A stretch of DNA of 20,152 nt from Nitrospinota bacterium (GTDB lineage: Bacteria; UBA8248). Positions 1-5,700 of the stretch are shown in pieces. A program made the translations under genes and the position numbers. The stretch spans positions 1 to 20,152 of the forward strand of contig JAPYQX010000002.1 in NCBI GenBank assembly GCA_029937135.1, in the 5' to 3' direction. The notes beneath the pieces are model-generated. The model saw nothing but the letters and a program-made list of their open reading frames with translations, made no database searches and was not told the DNA's origin. How positions within the stretch are numbered: the first letter of the stretch is position 1; each line of letters opens with the position of its first letter.

Positions 1-116
1 CAGGAGTTCCCCTCGCAGCCATGAGCATCATCGGAGGATACTTCTATTATTCTTATCAACGCGGAAATAATAAACCGTCGGACCCCACAGCAGTACGGTC
101 CGCCAAATCATCGTAG
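1..116 (+). CDS. C-terminal fragment of a membrane protein, probably of the oxidase operon
   Basis: An open frame enters from the left edge and stops with TAG at 114-116, twelve bases before the coxC start. The visible 37 residues are one hydrophobic, aromatic-rich segment (around AAMSIIGGYFYYSY) followed by a short polar, basic tail, as expected for the last membrane helix and cytoplasmic end of an inner-membrane protein. Its place directly in front of subunit III makes a cytochrome c oxidase subunit (I is usual there) the natural guess. The fragment holds no diagnostic residue, so identity is inferred from position only. An internal ATG at 21 could start a 31-residue peptide, but a continuing upstream gene is more likely. 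Confidence 0.5.
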   Translation, partial: GVPLAAMSIIGGYFYYSYQRGNNKPSDPTAVRSAKSS

Positions 117-128
117 GGAGAAGGCGAA

Positions 129-749
129 TTGAGTGATACAGCCGCCGTGGAACACACAGTCGAACCTGCCGAAACCCCGTTAACGCCGGAGAGTTGGGGG
201 AAGACCGGAATGTGGCTCTTTCTTTCGGGAGACGCCATGTCTTTCGGAACGCTGCTTGCCGGTTATGCGATTTTAAGGGCCAATAGCGATAACTGGCCCA
301 ATCCTTCCCAAACTCTCGGGATCAGCTTGACCGCGTTCATGACCTTCCTGCTCATTTGCAGCAGCCTGACAATGGTCAAGGCGCTCGAAGCGATCAAGAG
401 CGGGGATAAAGATAAATTCAAGAACTTCATGCTCATGACCATTGCGGGCGGCGTGATTTTTCTGAGCCTCCAAGCCTATGAGTGGAACCACCTCATTAAC
501 GGCGCGAACCTTGGGTTGTCGGAAAATCCTTATGGCGACCCGCTGTTCGGGACAACCTTTTTCATGATTACTGGCTTCCACGGTATGCACGTCACCGGTG
601 GAGTCATCCTCCTTACCTGGACTCTCGTTTCCGGCCGAAAAAAAGACAACTTACCCGACTGCTACAACATGGCGGAAAACGTTGGTCTTTACTGGCACTT
701 CGTTGATCTCGTTTGGATTCTGGTATTCACCTTTCTTTATCTCTTGTAG
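129..749 (+). CDS. coxC: Cytochrome c oxidase (heme-copper oxidase) subunit III
   Basis: This is the 206-residue subunit III of an aa3/caa3-type terminal oxidase. It sits in the inner membrane next to the catalytic subunit I and supports proton uptake and enzyme stability. Five hydrophobic segments are visible (about 30-50, 68-90, 103-122, 143-162, 185-205), the short five-helix form common in bacteria. Conserved family marks include the YEW segment after the third helix and HGMHV in the fourth. The start is TTG at 129, placed by the purine-rich GGGAGAAGG at 117-124; the next in-frame ATG lies inside the first helix. It follows the partial upstream gene by 12 bases, precedes subunit IV, and shares the terminator at 1141. 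Family assignment is firm; the exact oxidase subtype is inferred. Confidence 0.93.
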   Translation: MSDTAAVEHTVEPAETPLTPESWGKTGMWLFLSGDAMSFGTLLAGYAILRANSDNWPNPSQTLGISLTAFMTFLLICSSLTMVKALEAIKSGDKDKFKNFMLMTIAGGVIFLSLQAYEWNHLINGANLGLSENPYGDPLFGTTFFMITGFHGMHVTGGVILLTWTLVSGRKKDNLPDCYNMAENVGLYWHFVDLVWILVFTFLYLL

Positions 750-811
750 GGTGAAAACCGAGCGAAATACTTAACAGGTTTTTAGCGAATTTCAGGTGGA
801 GAATATAGAAC

Positions 812-1099
812 ATGGCCGATGAAGCCCACGAAGATCAACATGTAAATTACGTTACTATTTTCTGGTGGTTGCTGGCATTGACGATTCTCGAAGTCTTCGC
901 CGGAGCGCCCGAAACCGGGCCGAAATATCCCCAATCGCTGAAAGCCTTTTTCCTCGTCGGCATGGCTACCGTGAAGGCCGCGCTCGTCGCGATGTATTTC
1001 ATGCATCTTCGGTACGACAGAATAGCGCTTTCGTTCATCGCCTTTATCCCTCTTGTCCTTTGCATATTCGTTGTATTGATGGTGATGCCGGATTTTTAG
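812..1099 (+). CDS. coxD: Cytochrome c oxidase subunit IV (prokaryotic COX4 family)
   Basis: A 95-residue protein with an acidic, histidine-containing N-terminus and three membrane helices (about 13-32, 45-68, 70-92). This is the size and topology of the small subunit IV of bacterial aa3/caa3 oxidases, whose role is assembly and stability of subunit I. The motif YFMHLRYD at the end of the second helix is characteristic of this family. AGGTGGAG at 794-801 serves as the ribosome site for the ATG at 812. It lies 62 bases downstream of coxC and just before a strong terminator, so it is the last gene of the structural oxidase operon. Confidence 0.88.
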   Translation: MADEAHEDQHVNYVTIFWWLLALTILEVFAGAPETGPKYPQSLKAFFLVGMATVKAALVAMYFMHLRYDRIALSFIAFIPLVLCIFVVLMVMPDF

Positions 1100-1140
1100 G
1101 CGGTCAAACGAGGTTTTTCGTATAGACTCGGCTACACACA

Positions 1141-1173
1141 AAAGAGACTCCCGGTTGGGGGTCTCTTTTTTTT
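1141..1173 (+). terminator. Intrinsic terminator after coxD
   Basis: A 12-bp stem pairs 1141-1152 with 1157-1168 across a 4-base loop, with a single G-U pair. It runs straight into a T tract ending at 1173. It lies 41 bases after the coxD stop and only 35 bases before the next gene, so it separates the oxidase operon from the downstream operon or sets partial read-through into it. Confidence 0.9.
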
Positions 1174-1208
1174 CGGGGTAAATTGACGCCGCCAACACTG
1201 GAGCTATT

Positions 1209-1637
1209 TTGAAAATCCTGGGAGCACTCCCCACCCTGAACGCCTGCCTGAACGCTTTGAGCGGATTTTTACTCATCGCAGGCTACTTTCAAATAAAAAA
1301 AGGGAACACCCGTTTGCACAAACGGCTCATGGTGAGCGCCTTTTGTGTCTCCATTCTTTTCCTTATCTCCTATTTGATTTATCACTACGAGGTCGGCTCA
1401 GTCCGCTTTACGGGCCAGGGCTGGATTCGCACGGTATATTTCACCATCCTTATCAGCCACACCATCCTCGCCGCAGCGGTTCCGTTTCTGGCGGTCATCA
1501 CCCTTTACCGCGCTTTTAAGGGAGATTTCGTGCGCCACCGCCGAATCGCCCGGTGGACGTTTCCCATCTGGGTGTATGTATCGGTGACGGGGGTTATCGT
1601 CTACCTGCTTCTCTATGTGCTCTACCCATCGGCATGA
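1209..1637 (+). CDS. DUF420 family membrane protein, CtaM-like oxidase assembly factor
   Basis: A 142-residue protein with four hydrophobic segments (about 8-26, 40-60, 76-100, 116-139) and histidines at the membrane borders (LHKRLM, IYHYE, ISHTI, RHRRIARW). This pattern belongs to the DUF420 family. A characterised relative, staphylococcal CtaM, is needed to make active aa3 oxidase, probably in heme insertion or maturation. Location directly after coxCD supports the same role, though this is inference. The start is TTG at 1209, with GGAG at 1200-1203 upstream. The gene ends in an ATGA overlap with the DUF983 gene, implying coupled translation. No promoter is evident in the 35 bases after the terminator. 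Confidence 0.82.
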   Translation: MKILGALPTLNACLNALSGFLLIAGYFQIKKGNTRLHKRLMVSAFCVSILFLISYLIYHYEVGSVRFTGQGWIRTVYFTILISHTILAAAVPFLAVITLYRAFKGDFVRHRRIARWTFPIWVYVSVTGVIVYLLLYVLYPSA

Positions 1638-2020
1638 GTGGATTTTTCGGGGCAATCAGAAACGGGCTTCAACTCAAGTGCCCCGTCTGCCGCGAGGAGC
1701 CCCTGTTTCAATCCTTTTTCAACATGGCCGCCAAATGCGCCCGCTGCGGTTACGTCTACGAGCGCGAAGCCGGCTATTTTATTGTGGCCATTTACATCAA
1801 TATGGTCGTCACGCTCGTTACCATCGTCGTGGGGTTTAACTTGGCTAACTGGCTGATTGAACCATTGCTTTCTTCCCAGTTTATATTTTGGGGGCTGTTC
1901 GCGGTCGTATTTCCTCTTCTGTTTTTCCGCACTTCAAAGGAGGTATGGGTGAATTTTGACTACTTTGCCACGGGAAAGCCGAGCTCCCCCGGCAAGGGTT
2001 TTACAAAGGAGGAGAAATGA
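1634..2020 (+). CDS. DUF983 family zinc-ribbon membrane protein
   Basis: From the ATG at 1634, which overlaps the preceding stop, the protein has 128 residues. Two CxxC pairs (C16/C19 as CPVC and C35/C38 as CARC) form a probable zinc ribbon. They are followed by a conserved REAGYF segment and two membrane helices (about 50-72 and 80-101), then a polar tail. This is the DUF983 layout; the family has no firmly assigned biochemical function and is often found near cytochrome oxidase genes. Upstream in-frame sequence from 1553 lies inside the DUF420 gene and is not homologous, so the later start is preferred. Its stop overlaps the ATPase start. A role in metal handling or oxidase assembly is inference from the ribbon and context. 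Confidence 0.82.
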   Translation: MSGFFGAIRNGLQLKCPVCREEPLFQSFFNMAAKCARCGYVYEREAGYFIVAIYINMVVTLVTIVVGFNLANWLIEPLLSSQFIFWGLFAVVFPLLFFRTSKEVWVNFDYFATGKPSSPGKGFTKEEK

Positions 2021-2979
2021 CCGGCTTCCCGGCGCTGGCCGTCGAAGGGTTGCGCCACGCATATGGAGATCGCCTCGCCCTGGCCGGGATCGATTTTCAG
2101 GTCGATAGCGGTGAAATTTTCTCCCTCCTCGGCCCCAATGGCGGGGGGAAAACCACGCTTTTCAAAATACTGACCACCCTGATGAAACCGCAGGGAGGTG
2201 ACGCCCGCATCTTTGGGCGCTCCGTCGTCTCGGACGCCGCCGCAGTCCGCGAAAATATCGGCGTTGTCTTCCAGGAACCCAGCCTGGACCCCAAGCTCAC
2301 CACCCTTGAAAACATGATTCATCATGGGCATTTCTTCGGGATGCGGGGTAGACAACTCCGGGATGAGGCAATGACGCTGCTGGTTGCGTTTGGCCTCAAG
2401 GATCGCGCCGGCGACCTTACGGAAACGCTTTCGGGCGGCCTGCGTCGCCGTGTGGAACTCGCCAAGGCGCTCCTGCCGGACCCCGATCTTCTTTTGGCTG
2501 ACGAACCAAGCACCGGCCTCGACCCCGGCGCCCGCCTTGAGTTCGCCGCGCAGCTCCAGAGGCTCAGAAATGAACGCGGTACCACCATTGTCCTGACCAC
2601 CCATTTTATGGAGGAAGCGGACCGCTCCGACCGTGTCGGAATTATCGACGAAGGCCACATCGTTGCGATCGGCAGGCCAGGCGAACTCAAGGAAAGCATC
2701 GGCGGGGAAATCGTTATCATCCAGACGAATTATCCGGAGTCACTCAGCGAAAAATTGAATGACCGCTTCGGGCAAGAAGCGCCTGTGGTGGACGGTTCCG
2801 TCCGGATCGAAATTCCACGGGCGCATGAATTTATCGCCAAGGTGGTGGACGCTTTTCCGGGCGAGGTGGACTCCTTCAGTTTCGGACGCCCAACGCTCGA
2901 GGATGTTTTTATCCAAAAAACAGGGCGGAATTTCCGGGGTGCGCTGGAAAAAGCCCCTTGGGAGGAGAACGCGGGATGA
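2017..2979 (+). CDS. ABC transporter ATP-binding protein, DrrA/CcmA-like
   Basis: A 320-residue ATPase with all nucleotide-binding elements: Walker A GPNGGGKTT (39-47), Q-loop Gln86, signature LSGG (138-141), Walker B LLLADEPSTGLD (158-169) and the switch histidine His196. After about residue 225 there is a C-terminal domain of roughly 95 residues, as in DrrA-type drug/lipid exporter ATPases. It hydrolyses ATP on the cytoplasmic face to drive the adjacent ABC-2 permease. The start ATG overlaps the DUF983 stop, and its own stop overlaps the permease start. Similarity alone would suggest a drug-type exporter. The operon context suggests export or handling of something needed for the oxidase; the substrate is unknown. 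Confidence 0.93.
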   Translation: MTGFPALAVEGLRHAYGDRLALAGIDFQVDSGEIFSLLGPNGGGKTTLFKILTTLMKPQGGDARIFGRSVVSDAAAVRENIGVVFQEPSLDPKLTTLENMIHHGHFFGMRGRQLRDEAMTLLVAFGLKDRAGDLTETLSGGLRRRVELAKALLPDPDLLLADEPSTGLDPGARLEFAAQLQRLRNERGTTIVLTTHFMEEADRSDRVGIIDEGHIVAIGRPGELKESIGGEIVIIQTNYPESLSEKLNDRFGQEAPVVDGSVRIEIPRAHEFIAKVVDAFPGEVDSFSFGRPTLEDVFIQKTGRNFRGALEKAPWEENAG

Positions 2980-3758
2980 TCGTCTTTTTCCTCTCGGCGG
3001 GGACTCTCTGGAAACGCGAAATCGTCCGCTTCCTGCGGCAGCGAAGCCGTATCATCGGAGCGCTGGGACAACCAATTCTTTTTTGGCTGCTGCTCGGCTC
3101 GGGTTTTGGCGAGTCCTTTCGCCCGTCCGGCGCGGGCGCATCCGCTGGCTACCTCGAATATTTTTATCCGGGCATCCTGGTGATGGTCATTCTTTTCACC
3201 GCGATCTTCGCCACCATCGCCGTCGTCGAGGACCGCAAGGAGCGCTTCCTTCAGGCGGTGCTCGTCGCTCCGGTCCCTCGCTCGGCGATTGTCCTGGGGC
3301 AGGCGCTCGGGGCGACAACGCTTGCCCTTCTTCAGGGGTTTATTCTTCTCGCCGCGGCTCCCTGGACAGGCGTTCCGCTAACGGCTGCGAGCGTGGCCGC
3401 GGCGGCGGGGGTGATGTTTCTGATCGGTTTCTCACTCACCAGCCTGGGGCTCGCGATCGCCTGGCGGATGGAATCCACCCAGGGATTTCACTCGATCATG
3501 AATCTGGTCCTTCTTCCTCTCTGGATCCTTTCGGGAGCCGTCTTCCCGGCGGCTAGCGCTCACCCCTGGCTCGGCTGGGTTATGAAGATCAATCCCCTGA
3601 CCTACGGGGTCGCCTGGCTCAGGCGCGCCCTTTACGCCGCCCAACCCGAGGTCGTGGCAGATCTCCCCGGAGTCGGAATTTCCCTCGCCATCACCATTGT
3701 TTTCGGATCAATCTCTTTTTTCATGGCCGTCCGCCACGCCGAGAAAAGTGAGGGGTAG
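2976..3758 (+). CDS. ABC-2 type transporter permease
   Basis: A 260-residue inner-membrane permease of the ABC-2 family, with an N-terminal amphipathic region (RFLRQRSRIIGALGQP) followed by about six hydrophobic helices. The conserved extracellular segment near the fifth helix, ILSGAVFPAAS, precedes NPLTYGVAWLRR, which is typical of DrrB-like permeases. The ATG at 2976 overlaps the ATPase stop and is preferred over the in-frame ATG at 2958, which lies within the ATPase gene. With the ATPase it should form an exporter of two half-transporters. It is the last gene of the operon; a 7-bp hairpin overlaps its stop codon. Confidence 0.92.
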   Translation: MIVFFLSAGTLWKREIVRFLRQRSRIIGALGQPILFWLLLGSGFGESFRPSGAGASAGYLEYFYPGILVMVILFTAIFATIAVVEDRKERFLQAVLVAPVPRSAIVLGQALGATTLALLQGFILLAAAPWTGVPLTAASVAAAAGVMFLIGFSLTSLGLAIAWRMESTQGFHSIMNLVLLPLWILSGAVFPAASAHPWLGWVMKINPLTYGVAWLRRALYAAQPEVVADLPGVGISLAITIVFGSISFFMAVRHAEKSEG

Positions 3759-3775
3759 CGGACCGAGAGTCCGCT
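3757..3775 (+). terminator. Hairpin overlapping the permease stop codon
   Basis: A perfect 7-bp stem (AGCGGAC with GTCCGCT) closes on the 5-base loop CGAGA; its left arm includes the last two bases of the TAG stop. No T tract follows, so it would be a Rho-dependent end, an RNA-stability element or a chance dyad rather than a classic intrinsic terminator. Confidence 0.35.
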
Positions 3776-3917
3776 GGGACTCGCAAACAGGCCCTCCTCT
3801 CCCCTCATAGTTAACTGACTAATAATCAAAAAGATATGGATGTTGAGTCACATTCCGGGAATAATTTTCGTCATGAACCGGGCCTGATTTGCAATTCCAA
3901 CCTACCGGGCTTATGTT

Positions 3918-3947
3918 TTATTACGAATCGTATGTTTCGTCTATAAA
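3918..3947 (+). promoter_or_regulatory. Putative promoter and operator of the toxin-antitoxin operon
   Basis: A -10-like TATAAA lies at 3942-3947 with a weak -35-like TTATTA at 3918-3923, 18 bases apart. Between them is the palindrome TACGA-A-TCGTA at 3922-3932, overlapping the -35 box. A dyad inside the promoter is what would be expected for self-repression by a toxin-antitoxin complex. The assignment rests on position and symmetry only. Confidence 0.45.
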
Positions 3948-3988
3948 TATCAATTAACACTAAACGTAATACTAAATATATTCAAGGT

Positions 3989-4246
3989 ATGGAAACTTAC
4001 ACGGTCAACATTAAAAAGAGCGCAGCCAAACAAATCGGAAAGTTTCCTGTTCGGATTCAGAGGCAAGCGAAGCAGTTGATTGACTCGCTGGCCGAGAATC
4101 CTACTCCCGCCGGGTCGAAGAAAATTGATGAGGGAATCTGGCGGATTCGGTTCGCTGACAACTACCGGATAATTTATGAAATTGACCGGGGGGTTTTGAC
4201 TGTGTTGATTTTGAAGGTTGGCACAAGGGGAGATATTTGCAAATAA
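3989..4246 (+). CDS. RelE/ParE-superfamily toxin
   Basis: An 85-residue protein of the type II toxin fold. The N-terminal strand YTVNIKKSAAKQIGK is followed by a helical pair ending at ENPTP. The C-terminal sheet reads WRIRFADNYRIIYEI and VLTVLILKVGTR, the familiar RelE signature. Family members usually cleave mRNA on the ribosome, or act on gyrase in the ParE branch; which applies here cannot be told. Typical relatives have VGHR in the last strand and this one has VGTR, so a histidine often present is missing. The ATG at 3989 has only AAGG at 3984-3987 directly before it, too close for an efficient site, so translation may be weak. The antitoxin gene follows by 17 bases. Confidence 0.88.
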   Translation: METYTVNIKKSAAKQIGKFPVRIQRQAKQLIDSLAENPTPAGSKKIDEGIWRIRFADNYRIIYEIDRGVLTVLILKVGTRGDICK

Positions 4247-4263
4247 GTTGAAGGGTAAAAACC

Positions 4264-4566
4264 ATGGGAGGGCCGACAGTGGCCACAAAAACTGTTACGG
4301 CTGACGAAGCGCGAAAAAATCTTTCTGATCTTTTGAGTACGGCGACTTACGCGAACGGAAGAATTGAGATTCAGCGGCGCGGAAAAACGGCGGGATTTAT
4401 TATTGGGCCAAATGACATGGCGCTTTTGGAGGTGCTTGAAGATCGCTATGACGCCGAGGAAGCCAGGGCGGCGATGGCCGAAATCGAGCGCGGCGAGGAT
4501 GAAGTGATTCTCTGGGAAGAGGCGAAGAAGGAACTGAATTCAACGGAAGAAACCGCCGAAAAATAG
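4264..4566 (+). CDS. Phd/YefM-family antitoxin
   Basis: Up to 100 residues with the Phd/YefM pattern: the N-terminal DNA-binding part TVTADEARKNLSDLL, the strand RIEIQRRGKTAGFIIGP, then a long acidic helical tail (from about 55, rich in Glu) that would wrap and neutralise the toxin. Two starts are possible. ATG at 4264 has GAAGGG at 4251-4256. GTG at 4279 has a stronger GGGAGGG at 4266-4272 at good spacing, and would give a protein beginning at the conserved TKTVTADEAR. I favour the GTG but list the longer form. The toxin-first gene order is the reverse of most yefM-yoeB loci. Confidence 0.86.
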   Translation: MGGPTVATKTVTADEARKNLSDLLSTATYANGRIEIQRRGKTAGFIIGPNDMALLEVLEDRYDAEEARAAMAEIERGEDEVILWEEAKKELNSTEETAEK

Positions 4567-4600
4567 GAGAATCAACTTAGAATATTTTCCGAAGATTTTA

Positions 4601-5002
4601 ATGAGCGTTGGGGTAACTGTAGCATCCAGTATATTTACGGATTGCCTGCGAAGTAGCTTTACTTCAGGACAATCGGTGAGCAAGGAAGAATTTGCGAGTA
4701 AACTTCAAAACTTTATGAATCTTCAGGGGGTTGATGTACGGGCTTCGACGGTGATTGAGATGTTTGTTGCTGAGGGGCTTTTGAATATTGAGGGGTCAAA
4801 TATTTACGCCCCAAGGGAAATAGCGATGGGGGCGAGTTCTGGCGGTAAATTCATTTCTGGAAACAATAGCACCTCGGAAACAAAAACAACAAAAATCGTT
4901 GCGAGTGGAAACGCACAGATTGTTGGAACAGGGAATACGGCCATTGTTCAGGATTCAGGTGGCTCTATCAGGTTTTTCGTTGGGAAGAAAGAATCAAAAT
5001 AG
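4601..5002 (+). CDS. Hypothetical protein with winged-helix-like N-terminus and Gly/Asn-rich repeat tail
   Basis: I do not recognise a family for this 133-residue protein. Residues about 25-68 look like a small helical domain ending in a wing (EGLLNIEGSNIYAPREI), which could bind nucleic acid or another protein. From about 78 the sequence turns into Gly/Ser/Asn-rich short strands. Two near-repeats, SGNAQIVG and TGNTAIVQ, suggest a small beta-helical or ladder-like tail. A basic end (VGKKESK) follows. There is no signal peptide or membrane helix. The ATG at 4601 lacks a clear ribosome site, so expression may depend on read-through from the antitoxin gene 34 bases upstream. Composition is AT-rich like the toxin-antitoxin pair. 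Function unknown. Confidence 0.65.
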   Translation: MSVGVTVASSIFTDCLRSSFTSGQSVSKEEFASKLQNFMNLQGVDVRASTVIEMFVAEGLLNIEGSNIYAPREIAMGASSGGKFISGNNSTSETKTTKIVASGNAQIVGTGNTAIVQDSGGSIRFFVGKKESK

Positions 5003-5023
5003 CCCCTCGGGGCAGGGAGAAAA

Positions 5024-5194
5024 ATGATGGCAGGAGATCCAACGGAAACCAAGCAAAAATTTATTACTGAAACTGCCATGCGAATTGTGGCGGCGTCATG
5101 TAGCAGGAAAGAATCCGTAGGGGATCCGTTTGCGATTGAGCGGGCCAAACTGTTGGCAGAGGAACTTCAAAAACGATCATTGCACCCTTGGTAG
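5024..5194 (+). CDS. Small hypothetical protein, 56 residues
   Basis: A short open frame that begins MMAGDPTETK and ends RSLHPW. It is preceded by GGGAGA at 5015-5020 at near-ideal spacing, which is the main support that it is translated. The sequence is soluble and mostly helical in character: a first helix around KQKFITETAMRIVAAS, a short turn with SVGDPF, and a second helix around AIERAKLLAEELQKR. It has one cysteine (26). It follows the 133-residue gene by 21 bases in the same direction, and a small GC hairpin (5002-5013) lies between them. No family is recognised. The two orphan genes may be one transcription unit with the toxin-antitoxin pair. Confidence 0.6.
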   Translation: MMAGDPTETKQKFITETAMRIVAASCSRKESVGDPFAIERAKLLAEELQKRSLHPW

Positions 5195-5324
5195 TTTTCG
5201 TAAGCGTTCCCTGTTAATTTTTTTATGCTGCCTTGAGCTGGGTTCGTCTTTCGAAAATACTTTAGAGACCAGCTTAAAAAATTAACCCACGCCACCATGA
5301 TGATTTAAAAGCAAAATAGCAGCA

Positions 5325-5672
5325 CTACTTCAAACCGGACACATATCTCGCCAGACGTTCCAAGGTCTCGCCCTGAATAAACGGAAAGGCGGGCATTTTT
5401 ACGCTGCCTTTTTGGATTTGCGCCTTGATGCGCTCTGGCGGCAGGCCCCGTCCACGGAGCGTAGGAGTAACGTTCACGACGCCCTCCCCGCGCTTCCCGT
5501 GGCACTGGGCGCAGGCCTGCTGATACAGCTCGGGGGCTTCCGTCGGCAGGCCATCGCCGGACGAAGCCGGATCGAAACCCTGGCCATAGATCAGAAGAAC
5601 GGCCACCAATGCCATGGCGAAAAGGCCGAAACCAACCGCGATAATTTTATTCAAAATCCGGAACCCTTTCAT
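5325..5672 (-). CDS. Membrane-anchored class I cytochrome c
   Basis: A 115-residue c-type cytochrome. Residues about 8-29 form an uncleaved-looking signal anchor, so the heme domain sits on the periplasmic side. The heme is attached at CAQCH (C54, C57, with H58 as the near iron ligand). Met93 in VKMPAF is the probable second ligand, spaced as in small class I domains, and the C-terminal helix ends LARYVSGLK. It would carry electrons between respiratory complexes; the oxidase genes at the start of the window are plausible partners, but this is inference. It starts 28 bases after the proA stop on the same strand and has no clear ribosome site, so it is probably co-transcribed with proA. Confidence 0.88.
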   Translation of the reverse strand: MKGFRILNKIIAVGFGLFAMALVAVLLIYGQGFDPASSGDGLPTEAPELYQQACAQCHGKRGEGVVNVTPTLRGRGLPPERIKAQIQKGSVKMPAFPFIQGETLERLARYVSGLK

Positions 5673-5700
5673 ATATTCAGCAGCATCGCAGTCTGGTTAT

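Larger units (their letters stand above)
3810..5300. other. AT-richer insert carrying a toxin-antitoxin pair and two orphan genes
   Basis: Base composition changes visibly here. Intergenic stretches such as 3880-3990 and 5200-5300 are strongly AT-rich, and codons ending in A or T are common, whereas the genes on both sides prefer G or C. The four genes inside all point the same way, and none belongs to respiration or biosynthesis. No terminal repeats, integrase or tRNA gene were seen at the borders, so horizontal gain is inferred from composition and gene type only. The border positions are approximate. Confidence 0.6.

Noticed and set aside
21..116. Stand-alone 31-residue gene at the left edge
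   Set aside because: The frame is open to the edge and the ribosome site is too far away; a truncated upstream gene is more likely.
671..700. TGGCAC followed by TTGA inside coxC as a sigma-54 site
   Set aside because: The GC element is missing, the spacing is wrong and it lies in a conserved coding stretch.
5225..5285. AGCTGG...CCAGCT pair followed by A run as a terminator for the cytochrome c gene
   Set aside because: The loop would be over 30 bases, and the element lies about 40 bases past the stop without a stable stem.
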